DNA of 64,000 nt from Siderastrea radians (GCA_964017195.1 OZ024896.1:31838307-31902306), one strand, 5' to 3'. Positions 34,506 through 47,104 are shown, counted from the stretch's first letter. Program-made: numbers and translations. The notes: generated from the letters alone by a model not told the origin.

Positions 34506-34844
34506 CACCGTAATTGTTTTTTCCTGACACGTTGGTTTGTAGTTGAAATTGAAAGGTGCAAATTTTTCATCTGCCTATAACATGTCATTGAGAGCAAAAT
34601 TGCTCTGACCAAGGCTTTAACTGGTAACATCAGCTTTTAAAATCCTTCGCAGTAGTTTTATTGACTGTTAATCCAATTTGCAGATAAGTTACAAATTTAC
34701 TGTCTGTGCACGAGGGAAAATCGAGGACAGTTTCTGCTGGGATGACCGCATGTCGGTCTGATCAGGTCGAACTCCTATAAGATTGCTATGCATCAGAATT
34801 GGTCGTATGTTCATCGGAGAGTTAATGGCAGCCGAAAATTAACG

Positions 34845-35050
34845 AGAAATCACAATTAACAATCGTTATTTTCCGAACAATTTCGACAAATTGCAATTGA
34901 CTCTCGTTCTTCTTTCGGGACAATGTCGAAATTGAATCGTTATTGTTCCGACATTGTCGACAAATAACAATAAACCCTCGTTTTTCTCCGAACATTGTCG
35001 ACAATTGGCTCATTATTGTTCCGAACTTGGATGACAAAGTGCAATTTGCG
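34845..35050. repeat. 42-bp repeat array (copy A, first)
   Basis: About five imperfect units of the type TTCCGAACATTGTCGACAA plus ATTGCAATTAACCCTCGTT. Several carry the palindrome GTCGAC at their centre. Confidence 0.8.
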
Positions 35051-36009
35051 GTACCTAGTTATCAGGTTCTCTACAATTCGTGGTTTGTTTTCAATGTCTT
35101 GCTTGTCAGAACAATATTTTGCCTAGTATGGAGAGAGAAATTACACTTGTCTTTTTCGAGCCAAAAGCGCGTTTGCTTGTAATCAACAAGAAAGAAAATG
35201 TTTTGCCGCTGACACAAGTTGTCGTTTTTTTCTCGACAGTTGCGTGGGTTTAATTGCTACGTTTATACAAAATCTTTGCCTTTATTGACACGCTTGGGAG
35301 GTTTTTCGGATGTATTGTTTGATGCATTTTTATAACTTTACTTTGACATTCTGATTGGATCTGTGAGGCGGATTTTCAGTTGTACTGTACATAGTATTTT
35401 TCTTCTTCTCTTCTCTCTATCATAAACCGTCATTCCAAAATAAAACGGATTGTGACACTTTGTCATTTAATATGATGATCAAATCTAAACGAAACTAATC
35501 GTAAATTTACTATCTAACTGCAGTCCGTAACGAGTTCACTTGTTGCCGTTGCAGAATAATATCTGTTTATTTTGGTTATGAAGAAATTTTAGACTTTCCT
35601 TGTCGATCACTGAAATGTGCCGTTAATTGCTTATTTTTATCACTTAGCAATGCCTTGCAACACTGTGTTTACATGAGTTTACTGGACTGTGACATCTTTG
35701 ATTTGTCGGATATATCCAGGATGTATTATCATACAAAAAAGTCAGCGATGCGAAGTTCCAGGTGTTGTGGTTGGTGATGTTTTCTTTTATGCGTGATCAG
35801 CGTGATCGATCAGTTTGGGAAATCAATATTTAAATCGTCGCATGATCATGTTTATTAGAATTGGAGTTCAAAATAGTTTGTTATGGAGACGGTTTATTTT
35901 GGTTTGCTTTTCTTTGGAAGTTTCATAAAGTTCGCCGGTTTACCGGCTCTGCAGCGGAAGTAAAGGCGAGCGCCTATGCAATTTCTCTTTTACAGTTTAG
36001 TTAAAGGAA

Positions 36010-36330
36010 GCCGAACATTAACGACAAATTGCAATTAACAATCTTTAGTTTTCTCTTTTTCCAAACATTGTGCTCAAATTGAAATGATCCTTCGTTTTTG
36101 TTCCGAATACTGACGACAAATTGCTATTAACACTCGTTATTGTTCCGAAGATTTTCGACACGTTGGAATTGGCCCTCGTTATTGTTCCGAACATTTTCGA
36201 CACGTTAAAATTAACCTTCGTTATTGTTCCGAACACCGATGGGGCAGTTGTTCCGAATATTCCGACAATTTGAAAATAACCCTTGTCATTGTTCCAAACA
36301 TTCCTTAACTGCAATTAAAATTCTTGTTAA
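36010..36330. repeat. 42-bp repeat array (copy A, second)
   Basis: About seven units with a period near 42 bp: CTCGTTATTGTTCCGAAGAT, then CCTCGTTATTGTTCCGAACA, then CTTCGTTATTGTTCCGAACA. The period is a multiple of three and the - strand keeps an open frame over 36045-36314 with a 14-residue repeat of the form FGTITxxNxNxSxx. I see no other evidence that it is translated. Confidence 0.8.
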
Positions 36331-38581
36331 ATATTCCGACTCTCTGCTGTTGTCATGGTTACACACGCTGCGCTTGTTTTGCTTGTGGGAACAAAAATGT
36401 GCTTACGGTGGATAGAGAAATTAAACTGTCTTATCTCTTCGGTATATATTTCTCTACAATTGCTATTGTTTGTAATAAACAGTAAAGAATAAGTCACCTT
36501 TGCGACTGTCACAGACTCTTGCTTTTCTTTCGTCGAGTGTGTGGGTGTAATTGCTACATTTATACAAATTATTTGCCCTTATTAAAGTAGCTTAAAGTGC
36601 CCTTCGGAGTTTTAACGGCTGAATCGTTTGACGCAACAGACCTCACTTAAACTGACATTAATACCCTTACGTACGTATGTACAGAGAAAATTGAACGGCT
36701 GGCAAAGGAAGCAAATTCGCTTAGTCATTCTCTATTGTTCTGAGATACAGATTTTTACAAAAGCATGTTAAAAAATTACAAACGTTAACATAACATGATC
36801 AAATCTGTGTAGTGAAAACCAGGAGAAACAAAGAAATCGTGAAGTATATGTTTGAAACTAACGTCGTTGACCATTTACTATCGATTTATGGGTAATCCAT
36901 TTTCCCTTCTTTGTTCCGGGTGAGAATTCTATCTTTATTTATTTCGGTTGTTATACCAACTGTAAACTTTCTCAGAAACTGACTATTTCTACTTTCTGAT
37001 GTCTGTTCGTTACTGAGCAATGCCTTGTAATTCGAACAATTGCCCGCGCGTTAACTTTAACTGATTGCAGTTTACTGTCTTGACTAATATATGCACGGTC
37101 GGCGAACGATAAGGGTCAGCAATTGTGAATGGCAAGAATCGGGTATTGTTTTTTGATACACCTAGCTGGCGATGTTTTCTATCATGGTTGATGGATCTAT
37201 TTTGGAAACCAATATTCAAAACGTCTTAGTGTCGTATTAATTAGAAACGTGGTTTACTGATCACGCACTTTATTTTTTTTCTTTTGGAAGTTTCAAAACG
37301 TTTGTTCACGTGCAGTCAGTTAAAATCCTCAGTTTGCACTTATAGAATGCAAAACCAAACTGTGTTATGCGTTCTGATGAAGGATTTTGACTCGAAACGT
37401 CACCTTTTAGAATATTCGCTGTGGTTATATTTTGAGCAGTTTCTGCGAGGATGACCGCATGTCCATCTGATATTGAGGGCCTGAACAAACCGCCTTGCGT
37501 CACAGTTCGTCGTGTGTTTTTTCCGAACACTGTCGACAAAGTGCAAATAACGCTCGCCTTTTTCCCAAACATTTTGAACAGATTGTATTTCTTCTGTAAA
37601 ACATTTCCTTTTTGACCTCCCAAAAATATATGGAAATCGATGATAATCGATGCCAATCGATGACAGTCGATGACAATTGATGACAATCGATGACAATCGA
37701 TAACAATCGATGGCAATTAAAAAACACAAATTTTTTTGGCCATCGATTGGTCATTGATTTCCAATGTCAATCGATTAATTGTTATCGATTGCCATCGATT
37801 GTCATCGATTGTTATCGATTGTTGATTTTATCAATTGCTCAGGCCGGGCATTTTGACAAACTAGAAAATGTGGCAGTTTTTACGGAAATAAAGAAGAAAT
37901 CTACTGATTAATAAAGGGAAAAATCGCTTGGATATTCTGTAGCGATCTCAGGCGACAATGGCTTTATGTCTTTCACTTTCGCTCATCATCATCAGTCCTA
38001 AGAGCGCCTGCGTGGGAAGCTAGAGATGAACGTTATAATTTGTGCTTGTTGTTTACGTGTTCAAAAAAACCGGAAATAAATTTGCTAATACTTATACTCA
38101 CATTACTTTGACAAGGGCGCGTGGGTTTAATTGCTGCTTTTATACCACTACTTTCTCTTTCTCTTTGTTTGCGTACAATTAAGAGTTTTAACGGTTGTGT
38201 TGTTTGACGCCATAGTAAATGGTGAAACTGATAATGATGACTTTATTTACGTATATACCATAACAGCTGACAAAGGAAGTAAACACAGTAACGGCTGAGA
38301 AAGGAAGTGATTTTGCCTAGTCATTTCGGAGCCATCTAAAACGCAACTTTTCAAGATACACAGGCTGTGTATAGAAGATAACACTATGTATACATCAAGT
38401 TTCAGCTCGGATTATCACGACATTAGGTGATGGCCTTGCCTCGTGCATCTTTCCACGTAAAATAAGTATTAGATATAAAATAACCCATCTCACTTTTCTA
38501 AAAGAGTAGGGGACATGGTACTCGGTGTTTCCCCGGGGAGTATTCCCTATAGTCAGCTATACGAGGATGCTCCGGCCGGGA

Positions 38582-38675
38582 TAGCTTCCCACGCAGTCGT
38601 TTTTAAGGGAGTCGTATTATTGTGGGGAAGAGGGTAATATGACTCCCCTAAAAACGACTGCGTGCTGAGAGGGTA
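38582..38675. mobile_element. Palindromic MITE (copy B)
   Basis: This is the counterpart of 31729-31819, starting TAGCTTCCCACGCAGTCG. The flanks are CGGCCGGGA (38573-38581) and CGGCCGGGG (38676-38684), so the target duplication has one substitution here. Confidence 0.8.
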
Positions 38676-40124
38676 CGGCCGGGGTACCTTTTCTGTGCTT
38701 CGATTATACGCAAGGGTAGGGAAATCAGCTGTTGTTTTAGTGTTCTAAAGGGTTGCCGCACCACTCCCTAACTTAAAGGGGTCGCCAAAGGTGATTACTA
38801 AAAAGGATTGCCAAATTTAGCACAAATCACAACGCAAAAAGTATTTACGAGGCTTGAAACGTTCAAGCGACTAACAGCCCACGATAACCTGCTGTTTTTA
38901 GCTTATCCCTGAGTAATAAAAATGTTCAATTTTTGTTTTAGGTCATTACTGAAAGGGGTACCCAATAGCCTGCGTAACATGCGCTTGAGTATTATGGGGC
39001 GCGTGGTGTTGGGGAACGCGCGATCGTGTAGTGTTGTCTGGTTTTGAGCTTGAGCCTCAGCAATTAAAACAGTTTAATGCAAGGAAATCTCTTCCAAATA
39101 AACAGCACAGTTGCGTCAAAACATATGAAAGCATAGTACATATATGTGGTGCAAATTTGTTAATAAACAGAGGATAAACTGATATCGCTAAGTAATTTTC
39201 TAGCCCGCAGCTATCCCGCAGAAAGCGTGGTTCAGACTTGATCATCCCTAAGTTGTTTTTGTTAGGCTTAATAACTCAAGTGTTTCTACGTAAGAGAATC
39301 TTTAACTAAGGAAATATCTGCTTGCCGCAATCGAAATGCCAAAGGGATGTGGTCATCGTGCTATATTTGCGTAACCCAACATATCTGACGTGTGTTGATT
39401 GGAATGATTACCGAAACCGAATATTACCGACAAATCGCAATCTATGGTTATCTATACTTCGCAGTTAACGATCGCTTTTGTTGCGAACATTGTCAACAAA
39501 TTGTAATTAACCCTCGTTGTTGTTCCGAACAATGTTTCGCTTTTGTTCGGAACATTGCCGATAAGTTGCAATTAACAATCGGTGTTGTTGTTATGGTTTC
39601 CACACTTCGTTTGTTTTGATCGTCAGATCCAAATTTTACCCAAGATGGACAGAGAAATAGCTCTTATCGTATCCCTTAGTTATGTATTTGTCAAGAGTTG
39701 CTATTGCTTGTAGTGAGGGGGAAAGAAAAGTTTGTTTTGCGAATAATGCAGTTTCTTGGTTTTCTCTCGTCGAGTGCGTGGGTGTAATTGCTACATGTAT
39801 ACAAACTTTCTATGCCTCACCATAGAAGTCGTTCAAACTAATAATAGTGGCCTTATCTATACGTAAAGAAATAAATAAATAAACTAAACGGCTGATAAAG
39901 GAAGTAAATTCGCTGAGTCATTTTGTATTTATGTAAGATGCAGATTTTCAGATCCTAAACGTTTATTCGCACACGAGACTGTATGAGGCCGCTAAACAGT
40001 CGCCAAAATGCAAAATACGACTTTGATAGTGATTAAATCTGAATGCAGGTGCTAAAAAATATGGGTAAATTGCCCTTAGTGTCATGTTCACTCACAGAAT
40101 GACGATTCTGTTCATGTGACATGG

Positions 40125-40505
40125 TACTAATTTTTGAGGCCGTAGTTAAAATCCTGACATGTGACTATTCAAGTGAAAGCTAATGAGCAGTACTTTCCTG
40201 TGGTGCTGTTTATCTTTGCTGTACAAGGTGGTGCTAATGTTTGAGTCGGTGGATCACATTCTATTGTCACTACTCAAATGGAAGCTATTGAACAGCACTC
40301 TCCTTTGGTACTGTTTATGGTGTACAAGGTGATTTTAACTTTTGAGACTGGGGATGAAATCCTTAAGTGTGAATTCAAATGAAAGCTACTAAGCGGTACT
40401 TTCTTGTGGTGCTGTTTATTGTGCTGTACAAGATATTTCTAACATTTGAGACCGTAAACGAAATCTTCAAGTGTGACCGTACAAATGAAAACCGACGGGC
40501 TATTA
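40125..40505 (+). repeat. ~107-bp minisatellite array inside copy B
   Basis: Same unit order as 33060-33440 with scattered substitutions, for example GAGCAGTACTTTCCTGTGGT and ACTTTTGAGACTGGGGATGA. Confidence 0.8.
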
Positions 40506-41434
40506 AACAGTACCCTCGTTTGGTGTTGTTTAGTTCTGGGTATTTTACAAAATGAAATTCGATAATTCTTCTTGCAATTGTTAGATTGTTGGCAAAGGTG
40601 TAATAAACTTACTCTTAATTTACGTGTTGCTGGATGGAATCGGTAATGATGACTCCTTATTTACGTTTAAGGCCATTAAAACCAGAAACTCGCAAAGAAA
40701 AGAGTTCTGTCTCCTAAACAGGATTACAAAAAGTTGTATCATTTAGTAAAATAATAATGTTAATCATTGAATCTTGAATGTTCAAATCTTTCAAATCTAA
40801 ATGCAACTGGCCATTTTAATATTATTGATCTATAGCCAGCTTAGTTCGCGATCGCTCTTTCAACGTTTCTTTGTTTGTTTGGGTTGTTATGCCAGCAAAG
40901 ATTTCCTGGAGACGAATTTTTAGACTTTGATACCTATTTAAGTGCTCAAACATACTAAAACTGCTTGTATTTTTATAACTTAGCAATGCCTTTTAGATCA
41001 AACAATTAACACGTGTTTACCTCAATTTGCAGCGGTGTAATATCTTGAATATGCATGCCAAAAGAAAAGGGTCAGTGTTTGTGAAAAGAGAATTCTAGTT
41101 TCTTGTGGTGTTTCTAATCATGTGTGTTTGATTGATTTTGAAAATCAATATTAAAAGCATCGCAGGATCGTGTTTTTGGAATTCTGCTGAAATATGGTTT
41201 GTTGTGGAGACGGTTTGTTTTGATTTGTTTTCCTTTAGAAGTTTCGTGAAATTTAATCAGTCGCAGAGTGCAAAACTAAACGGCAGATTGTTGGCTAAAG
41301 TTTGTATGAGTACTGTCATTTGAGACGCTCTTCATTAAAGTTGTGGGATCGTTTCTTTGAGTTTGAGATGGAGTGCAAGCAAACTGTCTTCGCATTTCTC
41401 CGTGAAAAGCAAAAAGTGCACGACAAAAGTAAAG

Positions 41435-41560
41435 GTAAAAGTCGCACACGAGCCAAGGAGGCCCAAACGGCGGGGGCTTATCCCGGTTTCTGTAGCATGA
41501 ATCAACTGAGAGTATTGCTACTCCCTCCCTGGTTGGGATGCTAGTCCATCGCAGGGTTCC
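41435..41560 (-). mobile_element. Truncated tRNA-derived SINE (copy B)
   Basis: CGCACACGAGCCAAGGAGGC, GTAGCATGAATCAACTGAGA and TGGGATGCTAGTCCATCGCA mirror the copy A fragment. Confidence 0.75.
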
Positions 41561-41874
41561 ACGAAAAGAGTGGCCCCACCGTAACTGTTTTGTTTGTTGT
41601 TGAAGTTGAAAAGTGCTAATTTTTCGTCTGCCTATAACATATCAGGCTTTAACTGGAAACATCAGCTTTTAAAATCCTTCGCAGTGGTATTATCGACTTT
41701 CAGTCCAATTTGCAGATAAGTTAGGAATTTACTGTCTGTTCACGAGGGAATATTGAGGACAGTTTCTGCTGGGATGACCACATGTCGGTCTGATATCGAA
41801 CTCCTATAAGATTGCTCTGCATCAGAATTGGTCGTAGTTCATCGGGAAGTTAACGGAAGCCGAAAATAACGAGA

Positions 41875-42075
41875 AATTACAATTAACAATCGTTATTTTC
41901 CGAACAGTCTCGACAAAGTGCAATTGACGCTCGTTCTTCTTTCGGGACAATGTCGAAATTGAATCGTCATTGTTCCGACATTGTCGACAAATAACAATTA
42001 ACCCTCGTTTTTCTCCGAACATTGTCGACAATTGGCTCATTATCGGTTCCGAACGTGGATGACAAAGGGCAATTA
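41875..42075. repeat. 42-bp repeat array (copy B, first)
   Basis: Counterpart of 34845-35050, with CGACATTGTCGACAAATAAC and CTCCGAACATTGTCGACAAT. Confidence 0.8.
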
Positions 42076-42944
42076 GCCGTCCCTAGTTTTTACGTTCTTT
42101 ACAAGTCGCAGTTTGTTTTCAGTGTTTTGCTTGTCAAAACAATATTTTGCCTAGTATGGAGAGAGAAATAACGCTTGTCTCTGCCGAGCCAAGAGTGCGT
42201 TTGCTTGTAATGAACAAGAAAGAGAATCTTTGCCTTTATTGACACGCTTTGGAGGTTTTCGGATGCATCGTTTGATGCATTTTGATGACTTCACTTCGAC
42301 ATTCTGATTGGATCTGTGACGCAGATTTTCAGTTGTACGGTACATAGTATTTTTCTTCTTCTCTTTCTCATAAACCGTCGTTCCAAAATAAAACGGATTG
42401 TGACGCTTTCTCCTTTAATATGATGATCAAATCTGAAAGAAACGAATCGTAAATTCACTATCTTACTACAGGCAGTAACGAGTTCACTTGTTGCCGTTGT
42501 AGAATACTATCTGTTTATTTTGGTTATGACGAAATTTTAGCTTTTCCTTGTCGATCACTGAAGCGATCACTTAGCAATGCCTTGCAACACTGTGTTTACA
42601 TGAATTTACTGGACTGTGACATCTTTTATTTGTCGGATATATCCAGGATCTTTATTATCCCGCTGTATTATCATGCAAAAAAAGTCAGCGATGCGAAGTT
42701 CCAGGTATTGTAGTCGGTGATGTTTTCCTTTAGGCGTGATCGGTCAGTTTTGGAAATCAATATTTAAATCGTCGCATGATCATGTTTATTAGAATTGCAG
42801 CTCAAAATAGTTTGTTATGGAGACGGTTTATTTTGGTTTGCTTTTCTTTGGAAGTTTCATAGAGTTCACCGGTTTACCGGCTCTGCAGCGGAAGTAAAGG
42901 CGAGCGCCTATGCTATTTCTCTTTTACAGTTTAGTTAAAGGAAG

Positions 42945-43290
42945 CCGAACATTAACGACAAATTACAATCAACGATCTTTAGTTTTCTCTTTTTCCAAAC
43001 ATTGTGCTCGAATTGGAATGATCCTTCGTTTTTGTTCCGAATACTGACGACAAATTGCTAATAACACTCGTTATTGTTCCGAAGATTTTCGACACGTTGG
43101 AATTAGCCCTCGTTATTGTTCCAAACATTTCCGACACGTTAACATTAACCTTCGTTATTGTTCCGAACATCGATGACAAATTGGAAAAAACGCTTTCTAT
43201 TGTTCCGAATACTCCGACAATATGAAATTAACCCTCGTCATTGTTCCGAACATTGCTTAACTGCAATTAAAATTCTTGTTAAATATTCCG
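42945..43290. repeat. 42-bp repeat array (copy B, second)
   Basis: Counterpart of 36010-36330, about seven to eight units. The - strand frame with the 14-residue FGTIT repeat is again open over 42979-43179, though shorter than in copy A. Confidence 0.8.
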
Positions 43291-44499
43291 ACTCTCTGCT
43301 GTTGTCATGGTTACACACACTGCGCTTGTTTTGCTTGTGGGAACAAAAATTTGCTTACGGTGGAGAGGGAAATTAAACTGTCTTATCTCTTCGTTATGTA
43401 TTTCTCTACAATTGCTATTGCTTGTAATAAACAGTAAAGAGTAAGTCACTTTTGCGCCTGTCACAGACTCTTACTTTTCTTTCGTCGAGTGTGTGGGTGT
43501 GTGTGGGTGTAATTGCTGCATTTATACAAATTGTTTGCCCTTATTAAAGTAGCTTAAAGTGCCCTTCGGAGTTTAAACGGCTGAATCGTTTGACGCAACA
43601 GACCTCACTTAAACTGACATTAATACCCTTATGAACGTACGTACAGAGAAAATTGAACGGCTGGCAAAGGAAGCAAATTCGCTTAGTCATTCTCTATTGT
43701 TCTGAGATACAGATTTTTACAAAAGCATGTTAAAAAATTACAAACGTTAACATAAGATGATCAAATCTGTGTAGTGAAAACCAGGAGAAACAAAGAAATC
43801 GTGAAGTATATGTTTGAAACTAACGTCGTTGACCATTTACTATCGATTTATGGGTAATCCATTTTCCCTTCTTTGTTCCGGGTGAGAATTCTATCTTTAT
43901 TTATTTCGGTTGTTATACCGACTGTAAACTTTCTCAGAAACTGACTATTTCTACTTTCTGATGTCTGTTCGTTACTGAGCAATGCCTTGTAATTCGAACA
44001 ATTAACCACGCGTTAACCTTAACTGATTGCAGTTTACTGTCTTGACTAATATATGCACGGTCGGCGAACGATAAGGGTCAGCAATTGTGAATAGCAAGAA
44101 TCAGGTATTGTTTTTTGATACACCGTGTATCAAAAAACAAAGTAGCTGGCGATGTTTTCTATCATGGTTGATCGATCAGTTTTGGAAACCAATATTCAAA
44201 ACGTCTTAGTGTCGTATTAATTAGAAACGTGGTTTACTGATCACTCACTTTATTTTTTTTCTTTTGGAAGTTTCAAAACGTTTGTTCACGTGCAGTCAGT
44301 TAAAATCCTCAGTTTGCACTTATAGAATGCAAAACTAGACTGTGTTATGCGTTCTGATGAAGGATTTTGACTCGAAACGTCACCTTTTAGAATATTTCGC
44401 TGTGGTTATATTTTGAGCAGTTTCTGCTAGGATGACCGCATGTCCATCTGATATTGAGGGCCTGAACAAACCGCCTTGCGTCACAGTTCGTCGTGTGTT

Positions 44500-44665
44500 T
44501 TTTCCGAACACTGTCGACAAAGTGCAAATAACGCTCGCCATTTTCCCGAACATTTTGAACAGATTGCAATTAACCCTCGTTTACGTTCCGAACATTATCG
44601 ATAAATAAGAATTAACTCTCGTTCTTGTTCCGAACATTGACGACAAACCGCAATTAGCGGTCGCA
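44500..44665. repeat. 42-bp repeat array at the right duplication boundary
   Basis: Four units: TTCCGAACACTGTCGACAAA, then CCCGAACATTTTGAACAGAT, then TTCCGAACATTATCGATAAA, then TTCCGAACATTGACGACAAA. Copy B ends within the second unit, so the breakpoint lies inside this array. Confidence 0.8.
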
Positions 44666-44769
44666 TTTGTTGTTATGGTTTCTACAGTTCGTTTGTTTTG
44701 CTCCTCAGAACAAAATTTTGCGGACCATGTGTCATCCGATTGCTTATAACTAAGATGACTCAGCTCCTT

Positions 44770-44806
44770 GTTTGTTTTGTTTTGTTTTGTTTTGTTTTGT
44801 TTGTTA
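44770..44806 (+). repeat. (GTTTT)n microsatellite
   Basis: GTTTTGTTTTGTTTTGTTTT runs within the last module copy of the 20-kb block. Confidence 0.9.
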
Positions 44807-46194
44807 TTTTTGCTCTATCTTGTTTTGCTTTTTTTTTCACATTAAGTGCGTGGGTTTAATTGTTACACTTATACAAATACTTTATCTTCGTTTACGGACT
44901 TTTAATTAAGATGTTTTAACGGCTGCGTTGTTTGACGCCATAGAACTCTCTTAAGCTGACAATAATAATCTTGTCTACGTATATACAGAGAAAACGAAAC
45001 GCCCAACAAAGGAAGTAAATTCGCTTAGTCATTCTGTATTGATCTCGTACGTTGATTTTCGCACGAGTGTGTTATCAATACCCCTCCAAAAGACACCGAA
45101 AATACAGCGCTAAGATATTGATCAAATCCTTGTGTAAAAGGTGGTAAAAACTTTAGCTGATCGATTGTATGATTGTCGGCGTATGTAAAGAACACTCACG
45201 TTCTGTTACTCATACTGCTCACTAAAATTGGTAACAGGTACATTGAGATATTGTTTAAAAAATGAACAAAGGAAATTAGGTAAATTTCTTGGTCACTCTG
45301 TTAAGATCTGTGTCGCAGTTTTTCACCTTATACTCTTAGAGGGTATTGGCGTGGCATAAAAAGTCTCAAACTGCCGGATTTGGAGACGTGATATAAGAAT
45401 ATCATTTAATGTGTTGATCAAAACTGAACGTAACTGATCATTTTTACCATCCACCGGCTCTAAAAAGTTCAGTTTTCTTTTTACCGATTCAGAATACTAT
45501 GTTTGTTTATGTCGGTTGTTATGCCAGCCATAGACCTTTCTAGTGATAAGTATTTAGACTTTGTCACCCGTTAATTGCTCAAATGTGCAATACCTTCAGT
45601 AATTCAAACAATTGCACTCATGTTTTCTTGTATTCACTGGCCTGTGACATCTATGATATATCGGATTTATTTCAAGATATCCATGGCCGTGCGACAAGGG
45701 TCAGCAGTTATGAATAGTTAGTCCATTTGATTGTGTACACAGACCCGCATGGTCCGTAACTTGTCACGCGATGGCCAAATCGATTTTGGAAACTAGTTCA
45801 ACACGTTGTAAAATCCTGTTTTCTAGACTTCTACAAATCAATCATCGAAATTAGTTGTGATCGAAACTGTGTTTATTTTGATTCCTTGTGTTCATATTTT
45901 AAATTGAAACAAAGTATTCTAGTCATGCTGTTTATTGAAAGCAAGTTTGTTTGCCCTAAGTACGTAGAATTTTAGTCATATTAGTAAGTTTCCTCTAAGT
46001 TAATTGTTCAGCAGTAAAAAGTTCTTTTTATATTTGCGTACTAACGGTTAAATGTTGTTTAACTTTAAACAATCCCGAAATTGAAAATAGAAAAATCCTA
46101 AACTTCACTTTGCAAAATAGTCAGAATCAAACAGAACTACATGAATGCACTAATCAAGGGTTTTGAACGGCGTAATAAACAGTACCATATGAAA

Positions 46195-46280
46195 GTACTC
46201 CTAGATAACTTTCATTTGAATATTGGCACACTTTAGGATTTCATCCATAGACCTAAAAGTTGGAACTGCCCTGTACTTCA
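46195..46280 (-). repeat. Single inverted unit of the ~107-bp minisatellite
   Basis: CTTTCATTTGAATATTGGCA and AGGATTTCATCCATAGACCT are the inverted unit. Confidence 0.65.
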
Positions 46281-46666
46281 TATCACATAGCACTACACGC
46301 AAGGACTGCAGGAGAACGTTCTTTGAATGATCGCACTTTAGGAATTCAATGTTAAAACCCCCCACCTGGGCGCACCTAAACTAGCAGCTGGCCACTGCCA
46401 CGTTGTCACCTCTGTACTGATATTGGTGGCTATAGCCACAACAAATTTACTTCTTTGGCCGTGGCTGCCACTAACGTCAACTATAGGATGAGATTCTGCT
46501 TTGTAAAGTTGTGGTGTCACCTTGGCGCCGAAGTCTCTTTTGGGTTGCTGAAGACACCTGTCTTTTGCTATAAAATGCTGTCTATGTACGCGTTTCGACA
46601 TAACGGACTCTTCATAGGCCCAATATAATGAACTTCCGTCTTGCCCGACTTCTGCCAGATCACGAT

Positions 46667-47080
46667 TTTTAAGACGGATTCCGCTCAACGTTCGAGCAAT
46701 AAGTGCAAAAAATATTTACTAAAAAACTACTCATAGCACGGTAACATTTTAAATGCTATTTGAAACATCTCACGCTAGTTCACTTGCCCAAGTGACCCCG
46801 CGATGAAATTCTCAAGCATTCTCAAGAAAATTAATTTCAAATCTCGTAAAAGTATGCTAAAACGGGCGCCATTTTGTTTTGAACTGACATGAAGCGTCTT
46901 TTTAATTGAAATATGGATAACTTCAAATCCAATTTTCTCTCGCGGGGTCAGCTTGGGAGCAAAAGTAACGATAAGTTCTTCTTATCTGTTCTCAAAATGT
47001 GACAGTGCTGCAAGTACTTTTTTGGTAACTTAATTTTTGCACTTACTGCTCGAACGTTGAGCGGAAATCGTCTTAATATC
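46667..47080. mobile_element. MITE-like element with ~45-bp inverted ends
   Basis: TTAAGACGGATTCCGCTCAA continuing to CGTTCGAGCAATAAGTGC on the left is matched, inverted, by GCACTTACTGCTCGAACG and TTGAGCGGAAATCGTCTTAA on the right, with few mismatches. The interior contains AAACGGGCGCCATTTTG and no coding signal. An open frame of 116 residues on the - strand (46338-46688) begins in the left arm and runs outward; I see no domain in it. Confidence 0.7.
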
Positions 47081-47104
47081 TGTGTTTTTGTGAGAGTCTT
47101 GTTT

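Larger units (their letters stand above)
30744..37585 (+). repeat. Tandem segmental duplication, copy A (6842 bp)
   Basis: It starts TATTTCCTCTGTAAAACATT inside the 770-bp transposon and ends GAACATTTTGAACAGATTG-type sequence. Copy B begins at the next base with TATTTCTTCTGTAAAACATT. The order of all landmarks is preserved between copies: ATCGAT cluster, 91-bp MITE, 42-bp arrays, ~107-bp minisatellite, truncated SINE. Long stretches are near-identical by eye. Confidence 0.9.
37586..44566 (+). repeat. Tandem segmental duplication, copy B (6981 bp)
   Basis: It follows copy A directly with no spacer. Most of the length difference comes from a segment of about 190 bp at 38990-39180 that copy A lacks. 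That segment is present, interrupted by another element, at 28160-28830, so copy A has lost it. Downstream of 44566 the sequence continues GCAATTAACCCTCGTTTACG as the unduplicated flank. Confidence 0.9.
26190..45900. repeat. ~20-kb block of nested duplications of unclassified repeat modules
   Basis: Recurring modules include GCGTGGGTTTAATTGCTGC/TACATTTATAC (near 26280, 26915, 29610, 31265, 32730, 35245, 36540, 38117, 39775, 43500, 44850), GGCAAAGGAAGTAAATTCGC, CACTTAGCAATGCCTTG, a 42-bp TTCCGAACATTGTCGACAAA array, and GTTTGTTGTGGAGACGGTTT. They keep a similar order in successive copies of roughly 1-2 kb. The segment 26190-27190 is also homologous to 29530-31500, which additionally carries a 770-bp insertion. 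No protein domain is visible anywhere in the block. Confidence 0.75.

Noticed and set aside
37306..37754. ORFs rich in CHRLSSIVID repeats
   Set aside because: They are translations of the ATCGAT-unit cluster.
26190..45900. Possible CRISPR-like array from the regular 42-bp units
   Set aside because: Units are contiguous and degenerate, without repeat-spacer structure, in a eukaryotic context.
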